From: Hericium rajendrae | Lineage: Eukaryota > Basidiomycota > Agaricomycetes > Russulales > Hericiaceae | Reading direction: 5' to 3' | DNA: 64,000 bases | Assembly (NCBI GenBank): GCA_033439255.1 | Contig: CM065881.1 | Span: 1,302,001 to 1,366,000 of the forward strand | In this document: piece by piece, positions 34,743 through 46,805 of the stretch | How positions within the stretch are numbered: position 1 is the stretch's first letter | How the letters are laid out: the number at the start of each line of letters is the position of its first letter | Position numbers and translations under genes: made by a program | The notes under the pieces: generated by a model | Databases searched by the model: none | What the model was told of the DNA's origin: nothing | What the model saw: only the letters and a program-made list of their open reading frames with translations

Positions 34743-37700
34743 ATGTCTGCTTCGGACACAAACAACCCAAGTCTCCCGTCTCGGTGAGTGTCTACTTTAC
34801 GCAGTGTCGTTTGTGTTGCGCATCTGCTTATCGAGCACCCATCTTCAGAGTTCGTATCAAAGGTATGTCGGTATCGTTTGCTGTCCGCTAGGTCTTGTCT
34901 TGATGCACCATGATCGTAGATATCAGGATCCTGTCTGCCGCGGAGCTCTCCAAGAAGCTCGATGTCTGGCTCGACGGGGAACTTTTTGAGAAAATGGCAT
35001 TTATGTCGGAGATGGAGCCCGACAAGGCCTGGACAATGATGTGCGTCGTATCTGTATCTTCATCATGAACAACACAAGCTCAGAGATTGTACTCTCAGGG
35101 ATGATGCCACTGTCTCGAAGGTGCTAAAGATCCAACCTTATCTCCATCGGTCGGCCTTCCAGCCTGGTGCAAAGAAAGAAGCGGTGTCCATCCAGATCAA
35201 TGCCGATGAACTATGGACCACCGTCGGCAATTTGACTAGTCGCATTGGTGCGTGATTGTCATAGCACAAGGATGACTTCGCATCTGACCAGATCATCACA
35301 GAATATTCCAGGAGCGAGCCAGGTGGCATTACATTCATCATCGGGATGGAACCGGACAATGTTGTGGTGAGTCGGGAGCTACGATTACAGAACTAAGTGT
35401 ATGCTCATGAGAACTCAGGGTGATCAGACGAGGTATGGCTCGTCAATACCAAGTTGCATGCTACTAATATTATCACAGTTGTTCGAAGATAGTAATCAAA
35501 AGTAAGTCATGCAATGTTACTCGACGTACGAGTGCTAGTGCTTATGGCTATTACTCAGATATCAAGCTCAACGGCATGAAGCTGAAGGACAAGATTCATA
35601 TGCGACTCATGGTTGATAATGCCATGCGAGGAACACAAACCACCCATGATGGAAGTCAGATGGAACACTTCCACTTGTATGTCTCATGCACTGCATCTCA
35701 GCATTTGTTGTTTTCAACTGAGGGGCTGTTTAGTGATGCATGGTCTCATTCTATACTGGAGATTCAGATTTTTGAGCATCATACTGTGCGCAAGACTAAG
35801 CTTCTGGGTAGAATCAGACAGACTGTGAAGCAACTTCTTGTCAATTCTCCAGATGGTGAGTCATACTCTTTTGTCAAGTACAATACTTGAGATTATTGTT
35901 AGAAATCTCTTTGAGCCCCTTCAAGTATAATCCAAGTAGCGCTGAGGGGTTCTCTCTTACATTGGCTGTTGAATTACTATCTGAAGAGAGGCCTGCAGAA
36001 GAGAGGCAAGCTCAAGAAGCCCTAGAACAAGTTCAGCAGGCAGCTGCTACCTCATCTTCATCTCCTCTTGCATCCTCTGCCACACAAGGAGCTAAACTTG
36101 TGCAGAAAGTCTCATCTATAGAATTCATTACAGATGTTCTGGGCATAGTCATTGAGAAAGTTGATGCACTTTCTGAGGCTAGTCTTGTTTTGTCAACTAG
36201 GTCAATGGGCTGACTCTAGTGAATATACAGATTCATCCATATGCTAAGATGGCATGGACCATTTTATCTGCCATTCCCAAGGTTTGCCTGTTGCCTGCTC
36301 AGAAATTTGAGTAATTTCTTACTTCTTATATTTATAGGCTTATCTGAATGATCAGTCAAGACTTCAACAACTGCAAGGCCTTCTTCAAGTTGCCAGTGAT
36401 AATTATGCATTTGTGAAAGAAGCTATCATGTTAAATCATTATGACATTTCTTCTCATCAGAAGATGATCATCACTCAGATAGTTCATCAGACTACAGAAT
36501 GTGCTTATTTTATTCGTGATTATCTATTATCCAATGGATTTGGTATAGTCACAATTTCTTATCTGACTTAAAGTTACTTATGTGTTGATCTTTTTTAGTT
36601 TCTCGTCAAATCAAGAATCTCACATCTAATGTTCAAGCTAAGATTGACAAGTATCAAGAGACATTTGAAGCTCTTGCACAGCAGTTTCATCAGGATGCTG
36701 CATTACAAATTGAGATCAGTGTTTTTCATACAATCAGCATGCTGGCTGATCTAAGTAGGTGACCAAGTTGTTCTTTGATTGATTGCTAATGATGTGCTGT
36801 TTATAGCTGCTGAACATTTGCTAAATGATCTTGTCTATGCTCCTGGTGCTCGCTTTGACTTTGACAAACTTTGCTTGCCTGGTACTCGAGTTGAAATTAT
36901 TGATGAAATTATAAACTGGGTCAATCAGACCAATGATGATGATACTGCCTCTCGAGTTTATGTCTTAACTGGAGGTGCTGGCCTTGGAAAGTCCACTATT
37001 GCTCGAACAGTGGCACAGCAGTTTAAAACTATTGGAAGACTTGGATCTTCATTTGCATTCAATCGTGGCAAACAACAGACTATACATGCTCAGAACTGTT
37101 TCAGCACAATTGCTCTAGATATTGCTGATATTGTTCCAAGCTGGAAGGCTTTTTTGGTAGAGGTTATCAAAAATGATTGTGGTCTACGTAATAGCAGAAT
37201 TGTTAAAGAACAGTTTAGCAAATTGCTTGTTGAGGCAGGAAAAAATCTGATCATAACTGGCCCTATACTTATTGTCATTGATGCATTGGATGAATGCTCT
37301 ACTGGTGATAATAGCTCTTTTGAAGACTTTATTGAAGTGCTGGTAAAATACACTGTAGAATTACCTACAAATATTCGCATCTTGGTAACATCTCGTCCTG
37401 AAGTTGCAATTCATAATGCATTCTATGGTCAATTACACATTACATATAAAAATATGGAAACAATCAGTGTAAAATCTACAAGAGATGATATATACAAATT
37501 TGTAAAATTTCAACTATCAAATGTGGCTGAAAAGCAAAATGATTGGAGTGACATGCTTACACAGAAAGCAGAAGGACTATTTCAATGGGCATCTACTGCA
37601 TGCAAATTTATTAAAGATGAGAGCACAGGATTGCTTGTGCATGAGAGATTTGAAAACATCATTGCAGTTGGTTCATCACAATTGGATGATCTTTACATCT

Positions 37701-40700
37701 ATATTCTTCAATATGCATTTTCAAACAAGTTGAAGGATAAGACAGCTAAAGATCGCTACTTTCAAGTATTAGATTATATATTATCTATCAAAGAGCCATT
37801 GCCTCTTGCTGCTCTTTGCAAATTATACAATGTTAATGCTGATAAAATTAATGTCATTCTCAAACCATTGGCATCTTTGTTCAATGGTGTTATACCAAAC
37901 AATGGATTAAATATTCCTATACAACCATGTCATATATCATTTCGAGAATTTTTAATGACAAAAGAGTGAAGTGGAGATTTTTACATTGAAGTGACGTCTC
38001 AAAATGACAATCTTGCTAGAGGTTCATTTACAATTATGGACCAGGAGCTTCACTTTAATATGTTCAATCTAAAATCATCATATGATAGAAACAAGGATAT
38101 CTTTATTGATTGTCCTGATTGTCTTGACATGATCACACCACAATTGAAATATAGTTGTCAATACTGGGCAGATCATTTACTTGCTTCAAAAAGAGACTTG
38201 GATCTGATCTCAAAGTTGAAAGTTTGGGCCAACAATTATATATTGTTTTGGCTAGAGATACATAGTATGCAATATCAGCATGTAACATATGCTAAAGATT
38301 TACTAGAAAAAGCATTTCCTATACTCAAGGTAAGTTTAAATTTGACAATATATGCATATCAGAAGTTGATTCAACTATACTAGCAAACTGATGAAATAGC
38401 TCTGAATATACTTGAAGATGCACATCAATTTATCACTCAATTTGCTATGCCAATATCCCATAGTGCTCCACACATTTATTTATCTGCATTGCAATTTGCA
38501 CCCAAAAACAGTTGTTTGATAGAGTATTATCATCATAAATTTAACTTTATACTACATCCAATTAGCAAGAGACCAAGCAGCTGGCCACAGATACAAGTGC
38601 TAATTCATAGCTCTTCAGAATGTGAATGCTTAGCATTCTCTCCAAATGGCAAACAGATTGTCTCAGGATCTTATGATGGTACCATTCAACTATGGAATGC
38701 TCAGACTGGTGCTCCCATTGGAGATCCCTTGACAGGTCATGATGATAAAGTCACATCAGTTGCATTCTCTCCAGATGGCAAACAGATTGTCTCAGGATCT
38801 CATGACAAAACCATTCGACTGTGGGATGCTCAGACTGGTGCTTCCATTGGAGATCCCTTGACAGGTCATGATAATAAAGTCACATCAGTTGCATTCTCTC
38901 CAGATGGAAAACAGATTGTCTCAGGATCTTGTGACAAAACCATTCGACTGTGGGATGCTCAGACTGATGCTCCAATTGGAGATTCCTTGATAGGTCATGA
39001 TGATGTGGTCACATCAGTTGCATTCTCTCCAGATGGAAAACAGATTGTCTCAGGATCTCATGACAAAACCATTCGACTGTGGGATGCTCAGACTGATGCT
39101 CCCATTGGAGATCCCTTGACAGGTCATGATGATTGGATCACATCAGTTGCATTCTCTCCAGATGGAAAACAGATTGTCTCAGGATCTTGTGACAAAACCA
39201 TTCGACTGTGGGATGCTCAAACTGGTGCTCCCATTGGAGATCCCTTGACAGGTCATGATGATCGGGTCACATCAGTTGCATTCTCTCCAGATGGAAAACA
39301 GATTGTCTCAGGATCTTGTGACAAAACCATTCGACTGTGGGATGCTCAAACTGGTGCTCCCATTGGAGATCCCTTGACAGGTCATGATAATCGGGTCACA
39401 TCAGTTGCATTCTCTCCAGATGGAAAACAGATTGTCTCAGGATCTTGGGACAAAACTATTCGACTGTGGGATGCTCAGACTGATGCTCCAATTGGAGATT
39501 CCTTGACAGGTCATGATGATGTGGTCATATCAGTTGCATTCTCTCCAGATGGAAAACAGATTGTCTCAGGATCTCATGACAAAACCATTCGACTGTGGGA
39601 TGCTCAGACTGGTGCTTCCATTGGAGATCCCTTGACAGGTCATGATAATAAAGTCACATCAGTTGCATTCTCTCCAGATGGAAAACAGATTGTCTCAGGA
39701 TCTTGTGACAAAACCATTCGACTGTGGGATGCTCAGACTGATGCTCCCATTGGAGATCCCTTGACAGGTCATGATGGTTTAGTCACATCAGTTGCATTCT
39801 CTCCAGATGGAAAACAGATTGTCTCAGGATCTTGTGACAAAACCATTCGACTGTGGGATGCTCAAACTGGTGCTCCCATTGGAGATCCCTTGACAGGTCA
39901 TGATGATGGGGTCACATCAGTTGCATTCTCTCCAGATGGAAAACAGATTGTCTCAGGATCTGATGATGAAACCATTCGACTGTGGGATGCTCAAACTGGT
40001 GCTCCCATTGGAGATCCCTTGACAGGTCATGATGATGGGGTCACATCAGTTGCATTCTCTCCAGATGGAAAACAGATTGTCTCAGGATCTGATGATGAAA
40101 CCATTCGACTGTGGGATGCTCAGACTGGTGCTCCCATTGGAGATCCCTTGACAGGTCATGATGATAAAGTCACATCAGTTGCATTCTCTCCAGATGGCAA
40201 ACAGATTGTCTCAGGATCTTATGACCAAACCATTCGACTGTGGAATGCTCAGACTGGTGCTTCCATTGGAGATCCCTTGACAGGTCATGATGCTCCAGCC
40301 ACATCAGTTGCATTCTCTCCAGATGGAAAACAGATTGTCTCAGGATCTTCTGATAAAACCATTCGACTATGGGATGCTCATACTGATGCTTCAATTGAAG
40401 ATCCCTTGCCAGGTCATAATAAAGTCACATCAGTTGCATTCTCTCCAGATGGCAAACAGATTGTCTCAGGATCTTTTGATAAAACCATTCGACTGTGGGA
40501 TGCTCATACTGATGCTCCCATTGGAGATCCCTTGACAGGTCATGATGCTTTAGTCACATCAGTTGCATTCTCTCCAGATGGCAAACAGATTGTCTCAGGA
40601 TCTAATGACAAAACCATTCGACTGTGGGATGCTCAGACTGGTGCTCCCATTGGAGATCCCTTGACAGGTCATGATTATCCAGTCAGATCAGTTGCATTCT

Positions 40701-41304
40701 CTCCAGATGGAAAACAGATTGTCTCAGGATCTGATGATAAAACCATTCGACTGTGGGATGCTCAGACTGGTGCTCCCATTGGAGATCCCTTGACAGGCCA
40801 TGATAGGTATATCACATCAGTTGCATTCTCTCCAGATGGCAAGCAGATTGTCTCAGGATCTTATGACAAAACCATTCAACTGTGGGATGCTCAGACTGGT
40901 GCTTCTATTGGAGATCCCTTGACAGGTTATAATAAAGTCACATCAATTACATTCTCTTCAGATGGCAAACAAGTTGTCTCACAGTTAGATAGCAACACTG
41001 CTATTCTTTCACAGATATCCACCAAGGTGAGTAACATTTCTTTCATAAAGTCTGCAGAGATCACATCTACTAATTTTACATTTGTGCACAGAACTCCCTT
41101 TTTACAGATCACTCTGTTGTGGCCTCCAATGGATGGGTGTATGGACCACAGGACCAATTATTATTTTGGCTGCCTCACTGGTATAGGGTTGGTCTGTATA
41201 GACCCAGTCAACCTCTTATAATTGGTGCCATCTACACAGCAAAGATTGATATGACCAAGTTTCATCATGGAGATGACTGGGCAAAATGCTACTTGGACAA
41301 TTGA
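34743..41304 (+). CDS. NACHT-WD40 NLR/STAND receptor (C2-like N-terminus), interrupted by one in-frame TGA
   Basis: A multi-exon gene of roughly 2,000 codons. Early exons are tiny (34743-34783, 34849-34862, 34920-35040, 35099-35247, 35302-35366, 35419-35432). They encode two C2-like stretches, the second with DAWSHSILEIQIFEHHTVRK. A helical linker follows (35.9-36.8 kb), then NACHT with Walker A VLTGGAGLGKSTIARTVA and Walker B PILIVIDALDECS, winged-helix-like SIKEPLPLAALCKLYNVNAD and PCHISFREFLMTKE. Immediately after that comes a TGA (37967-37969), yet the same frame continues with SGDFYIEVTSQNDNLA, a segment these proteins normally have. After an intron (AG before CAAACTGATG) come 18 WD40 repeats plus one degenerate, and the family C-terminus (NGWVYGPQDQLLFWLPHWYR), ending at 41304. 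Fungal NLRs of this build act in non-self recognition. From about 35.5 kb the gene is strikingly AT-rich compared with its neighbours. Confidence 0.88.
38626..40988 (+). repeat. Array of near-identical 129-bp WD40 repeats (18 plus one degenerate)
   Basis: Units of 43 codons (two of 42) follow the form xxTSVAFSPDGKQIVSGSx with DKTIRLWDAQTGAPIGDPL. I count 18 good units and a degenerate last one. Differences concentrate at the two residues before TSVAF (KV, VV, WI, RV, GV, LV, PA, PV, YI), the residue after SGS (H, C, W, D, Y, S, F, N), and a G/D alternation after AQT. Units 2-4 and 8-9 share the same order of variants, which suggests block duplication inside the array. The near identity at DNA level points to recent expansion or gene conversion. 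Confidence 0.92.
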
Positions 41305-42219
41305 AGTGAACAGCAGAAGTTTTCCTACTAGCTATAAGACACAAAATCCTTAAAATTGACATCTGTTATGCTACTCACCTACATATATCTGACTGCAGTT
41401 CTCTTATGCCAGACATTGTGTACAGACATTGTTTTTGCTGTATGATATCTCTTGATTTTTCAAATAGTCATGAAGCAATAAATGCTTGTGTTTTTCAGCT
41501 GAGCTTCATTGTGGATGGGAAACATTGTTGAGTAACAAGGCTATACACATTTCTGTCACAAGGTCATAGAGGAAGAAGACTCTACATTACTTTTTTTTTT
41601 CGAAAGAGAATAATTACTGATATGAAGAAAAAGGTCACTCCACATCATCGTGAAAAATTTACTCAGCCCATCGGACCCAGGTATGTTACAAGCCCATTGA
41701 ATTCATTACTTCTCCAGCACATGTGCCATGTAGTATGCAGTACCTATATATCTACCTTCTTTCTTCGACTCTTCTCTCTCTCTTTCCTCTTTCAGCTCTC
41801 AGCGCCTCGACAGTAGACGCGCGCGGGGGTATCGACAGGCAAGGCAGGGCAGGCGGGACGGCGCAAACACTCGGCGGCGCACAAGAACGGAAAGAAAGAC
41901 GCGCCACCTGCTCCCCTAAAGCGAACAGAACCGCAAGGAACGGGAAGACGCGAGAAGAAGGATAGTCGGACACGCCGAAACGTCCGTCCCGCGCTCGCCT
42001 GCCGGTGCCCCTCGAGCGCGCAGAGGTGCGATGAGTGTAATATATATAACGTGAAATGTCTGACGGTCAAGGCGCTGTCCGTGCCTGCGGCGATGAACGT
42101 AGGGATGCGAGATGATGCGTGGAGTACAGTGGTGTCGAAGGAGCGGACTGGGATGCGAGTACGAGAGGGATAAGAAATGGCGGAAACAAATGACGCAGAG
42201 GATGCGGCTTATGCCGCGC
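41305..42219. other. Intergenic, no supported gene
   Basis: About 0.9 kb between the convergent NLR and PP2A B55 genes. It starts AT-rich like the NLR, has a T-run near 41591 and a CT-rich tract near 41755-41800, then returns to GC-rich host composition after about 41810. No coding signal. Confidence 0.5.
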
Positions 42220-44105
42220 TTATAAGAAGAGGTTGTTCGTGGCTGCGATCTGTCGCGCCGTGAGTAAAAGGCATGCAGGAGAAGAGAGGGGAAAGGAATG
42301 CACAACGATCGTGTTCTCCCGCGGATGCCAGCTCGCGTGGAGGATCTTCCTGTTGAAGTCTAGTGTCTCCAGCTGCATCTGGTCCTTCAGCCCGCCTGGC
42401 CGCACCCCGTTCTTCCCCCCGAACTTGGCCTTCCGCGGCAGCGGCCCGCCGATCTTCTTCGCCTTGAATGCGGACTTGTCCGCCTGCAGCACGATGTCGT
42501 TCGCCGTCTCCACGTCGAATATGCGCAAGTAGTTGTGATATGAGCCCGTCAGCACATCCCTAGGGAGGGTCAGCGCTGTCGCAAGTTAGGCGGAAAGGTA
42601 GCGCACTTATCGTCCCCGCTCCACGTGCACTCGAACTTATCGAAGATGCAGTCGTTCTCCTTCCCGTGGAGATGGTGATGCATTGGGATTGTCTTGACCG
42701 GCCGCGACTCCATGTTAATAACCCAGATCTTCAGCGACAGGTAATCTCGCGAAAGGATGTACCGGCCGTCGTGGCTGAACTTGACATCCGAGATGGACGA
42801 GATGATCTCGGAGAAGAACGACCGGTTTGTGGGATCCTCCTGTTCTTCAAACACTGCACAAAAGAAAGAGGTGTCAGTTATGACGACGGCACTTGACGTA
42901 GATAGCCAGATATCTACATTTCGCATACCGGTCACAGAGCGCCGAGTTGCGCATGTCTGCGAGCTTGATGTTGCTTTTCGAGCTCGAGTACATGAACAGG
43001 TTGCATTGTGTGGGGTGGAATTCGGTGACGGTGATCACTTCCGTGAGCTCCTTCATGTTGGCGGGCTTGATGTCGACGATGTAAGCACTCAGTACCCGCA
43101 TGCCGCCCTCGAGGCCACAGCAGAAGGCAGAAATTATCGAAAATTGGACATACTGAAGTTCTGATCGCTGATATTCAACTTCCACAGGTTTATTCTGAGA
43201 TCGTCGGCAGAAATGAACGTCTCCTGGTCAGAATTGACCGCGATGGAGTGGATGTGGTATGCGTGTGCATTGGAGTACACTTCGCGGGGGACGGCGGCGG
43301 CGATGACATCTTGCTGTTGCATGCGGGGTAACCGCAGGTGGGCACGCGAGGATAGGGTGATAGGGCCCGCGTGCCATCAGACAAGTTCGACTCGGACACG
43401 ACTTCTGGAACACTTTCCATATCTTGATTGTTTTGTCTGGCGGGACCGTCGGCGGCAGGGCAAAGGGTCAAGTCGCAAAAGCAAATGAGACAACGAAGCG
43501 AAAGTGTGAATTGGAAACTGACCGTTCGTCGAGAGTAGGAAGTGTGCGGCATTCTGGCGTCTGCACCACCTAGTCTTGTTGATCTTCTCCTTGATCTCTA
43601 AAGACTTGAGGTAATCGAACTCTGGCTCATGCGATTGGAATTCGGCGCAGGATTCGTATTCGCATCCTTTTTTCTGTGGGCAAGTAAGGACAATTGGCGA
43701 GCGTGCAGAGCGTACCCAGTATGGCGTATAAGCCCGATCAGCCACCTTCAGATGACGAGACCATGTAGTGACCATGTAGCACTGACCATGTCATTTCGCT
43801 CAAACAGAACAACCCGCCCACCCTTGTCGCCGGTTGCGAGATAGTTGCCTGTCGAGTCGAACTCGACGTTTGAAATGATATCGGCTGTGGATGAATCAAC
43901 AAGGCAAATATGAGCATTCGGGACGAGCTTGATAAGCGTGCGCAAGGTGCACGATGTGACGTGCAGCAGTGCGGGGCGCGGAGTAGGGGCAAGCTACATG
44001 TTGGCGAATGTATAACGCCTACACACCTTCTGTGATATCCTCTACATCACCCTTGTCTTCGAAACGCTGTGCGAACCTCCAGCCGCCGGACGTGTCGGGA
44101 TCCAT
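42220..44105 (-). CDS. CDC55: Protein phosphatase 2A regulatory subunit B55 (Cdc55/PPP2R2)
   Basis: A multi-exon gene starting [20 protein letters not shown]. Family hallmarks in order: [20 protein letters not shown] and [11 protein letters not shown] (blade 1), [40 protein letters not shown], the blade with [20 protein letters not shown] followed by [84 protein letters not shown] and the end [20 protein letters not shown]. It is a seven-blade WD propeller that directs PP2A to substrates in mitosis and cytokinesis. The conserved blade order shows the gene is complete. Confidence 0.93.
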
Positions 44106-44882
44106 AATCGCGCTGCGTGCTCGAAAAGGGTAGGGGGTCTGATGGTTCGATGGGGCACGACATCGAGCAGTGCAGAAAATGTAGAATAATATGTGGGGGA
44201 TGGTTTGCTAGGGCCTACGGTGGAACAAGGTCAAGGGCTTGAGACGAGTTGACTTTGCATCGTGACTCCACGCACCCATTCCGACTAGCGGCGTATATCC
44301 AACGCAGCCGAGTCTGTCCCAGAGATAGACGGAAGCACCGGCGCCTACTTCTTTCATCTGACGGCGAGCTGGCCCATGTCAAGCGCGCACAGACGCTGGT
44401 GCTGCTGCCGCGAACGTTGCCTTCGCTTCGCTGAGGTGTGTGCGTGAGCTCGTGCTGGGCCAGACGGACACGGTGGTAGGAGGACAGTCAGCGGCGGTCC
44501 CTGTTCGCCGCGTCGAGCGGACTTACGACGACGACGCTGCGTCGTTCTCGCAAGTGCGCGCATGACTTCCGTCGCTTCCATCCCGCACATCGACTGCAAT
44601 GTATGCCAAATGTATCGCACGCGTACTCCGTCTGCGTGGAGGTACTCGCGCTCCACAGAATCAGGGTCCCCGAGCTTCAGTTTGACGTCCCGTTGGATCC
44701 ACGGTGTATACCACATCGTTGCATAGTTCAATTCATGCAGAGCACCTCGAGAGTCGCACCCGCAGTCCTGTGTGCACATGACTGAGTTGTGAGCGATAAA
44801 GCGGGACCCCGCGACCATACAGTAAAACCATGCAAAGCAAGCAATATTGTGTTAAGTGATAGCAATATGTATATTAAAAAGA
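44106..44882. other. Intergenic with a possible unrecognised minus-strand ORF
   Basis: About 780 bp. The minus-strand ORF 44354-44818 (154 codons) has no motif I recognise and a low-complexity Arg/Ser/Pro tail. A piece such as VRYIWHTLQSMCGM looks protein-like, but there is no support for a full gene. The plus-strand start of the region contains the FBXO9-like copy below. Confidence 0.35.
44255..44345 (+). repeat. Decayed copy of the 5' end of the FBXO9-like gene
   Basis: TGCATCGTGACTCC, GCGGCGTAT, TCCAACG and GAGA.AGACG occur in the same order and spacing here and at about 30385-30465, around the FBXO9-like start codon. The start codon position is ATA here, and the coding similarity stops soon after. 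It is read as a short, dead partial duplication (or a transposed promoter fragment) lying 14 kb from its source. Confidence 0.6.
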
Positions 44883-46137
44883 TCATGCACTACGCGCCCC
44901 CTCCTCCTCTACGTCCTCCGGCCGCTTGGGCATCACGATGGAGCTGCGGCCCGCGCTGCCGAGCTGGACCTCCGTCTCGCCGAGCTCGTTGGGCGTGTAC
45001 GCGCCCTCTGCGCCGCCGGCGAACACGTCGCCCTGGACCTTCGGGAAGGTCGAGGTGGGGAGGTGCACGAGGTGCGGGGGCGTTTGCGTCAGGTAGAGGC
45101 GGTGGAGCGAGTCTTCCGCCGCCTGTGACGGGGTTCAGCGGGGCGGGAGAGTGTGCGGGAGAGGAGACGCACCCGGTATTCTGCCATTTTGAGCGAGCTG
45201 CCGAAGCCCTCGCCCAGCTTGTCTGCGCCCGAGTAGATGCCGACGACGAAGACGGGCGAGATGGAGTAACGGCCGGTCTCCTTCAGTAATCTGCAGCAGA
45301 CGGGCACGGGAGCAAGAGGCAGGAAAAGAAAAGCATGCAGATGAGCACGCGAGCGCAGTGACGGAAAAGAAAACGCACCGCGAGATGGGCTTCTCACGGC
45401 CGAACTTGGCGACGGTCTCGATGAGGCTGAGCTTGGGGTCGCGGAACTTGAGCATGCTGCGGAGGTCGACTTCGCGGCTGAGGAAGAAGGACTGGGCGAA
45501 CGTGCGGGCGGTCGGGAGGGAGCGGTGCTGGTATACGAGGGCGGTGAGCGCGCGCGGTATGGACGAGAGCGCGTCATAATGGAGGACGGCCGGCCGTGCT
45601 GGCGTTGGAGGCTGGAGATACATGAGTCTTATAGTCTAGAGGCAGAAAAGCGGCACGGACTGTTCTGTGCCATCGGAGCAAGGGGGCGGCGCCCATCTCC
45701 CTCGCGACACTCGCACACGTCATGGGGCCCACATACGCACTGACCGCGGCCTTGAGCGCGCGCGTTGGGAGATGGGGATACGAGGTATTGAGATGCTCTG
45801 CCGCAAAGAGGCCGAGTAGCGAGTTGCCGAGCATCTCGAGGTTCCCGTTCACCGCTGGCGGGGGCGTCCGCGGGTGGTGTTTTGCATGGAGCGACAAAAT
45901 TGACGAGTGCGTGCATGCCTGCTGCAGCTCAGTGGTCCCTATCGCATTGCCCAGTCCTATACGATGCGCGAGCGCTGACAGCGCCGACGTCGGGGGCGGC
46001 TCGAGCCCGGTCCCCTCAACGTGTGAGCTGGATGGTGCGGGACGTTTTGAAGAAAGAGGGTGGAACGATACGCGCGAGGCAGAGGCAGCTCTTGCTGCGG
46101 TAGATGCAAGGCGCTTTTGAGCATGAGGCATTGGCAT
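44883..46137 (-). CDS. MRPL3: Mitochondrial large-subunit ribosomal protein mL44 (RNase III-like fold)
   Basis: The start MPMPHAQKRLASTAARAASA is an Arg/Ala/Ser-rich mitochondrial presequence. The RNase III-like domain follows: LGNAIGTTELQQACTHSS, GNLEMLGNSLLGLFAAEHL, YPHLPTRALKAAVSAYVG and LSSIPRALTALVYQHRS. A dsRBD-like C-terminus covers SREVDLRSMLKFRDPKLSL through VFVVGIYSGADKLGEGFGSS. The catalytic E..LEFLGD motif of true RNase III is replaced by N..LEMLGN, so it is expected to be a structural, non-catalytic homologue, as known for mL44 (yeast Mrpl3). Met at 46137 is preferred over the upstream in-frame Met at 46290 because the targeting peptide begins here. Confidence 0.86.
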
Positions 46138-46805
46138 TTGGAGGGTCGTCTGCCAGCTTTGCCTGTGCCAGGTCGCGTTCGTCGACTTGACTTGCGCGCG
46201 ACCAAATTTTGGCGTCCTGCCAGCTCGGCATTCTCCGACTCGGCTCTTCTGGACTTTTTTCAGACTCGGCTTCGAAGCTACGCAAAGCATGATACCGATC
46301 TTATAAGCAGCACTAGTTCTGTCGCACCTTGCTATTTCAATTCAACGGCCATGCTGAAGCCTCCTTGCATGCGATGAAGCAAATGCCTCGGACACTTGAA
46401 GCCTGGGCCCAGGCAATATCGTGCCCACGTGAGGATTATGTCAGCGATCCCTTATTTTGGCGAAAGAACTCGGGTGTGGGCTCAGCGTCGCCGAGGATAC
46501 CTGCAGTCGCCATTGAGAAAGGCGGAGGATGTTTGAAGAGACATATTACTGTTGCAGAAGAGCAGTTCATGAAATGCGTGCATGAAATGAAATTCAGCAA
46601 CAGGGTGTGCCCCAAAGTCTCTAAGTATAACCAGGCAACGCGCCCTTGATCAGACTAAACCGTGCAACGCGCGCTCTCAGCCTGCCGTCCCTGCACAGCT
46701 CCACACAGCAGTTCAACCCAACCCTTACCATCGCGTCTTATACGTGCCCCCCTCTTCCTGACCGCACATCTGACGTGGCTTCGATAGCCCTCTGTGCTCG
46801 TCCAA
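46138..46805. other. Divergent intergenic region
   Basis: About 670 bp between the mL44 and RhoGAP start codons. No ORF with a recognisable motif; presumed bidirectional promoter. Confidence 0.5.

Noticed and set aside
44354-44818. 154-codon minus-strand ORF between PP2A B55 and mL44
   Set aside because: Partly protein-like, but it ends in low complexity and I could not find exons to extend it; described only as a possible ORF in the intergenic entry.
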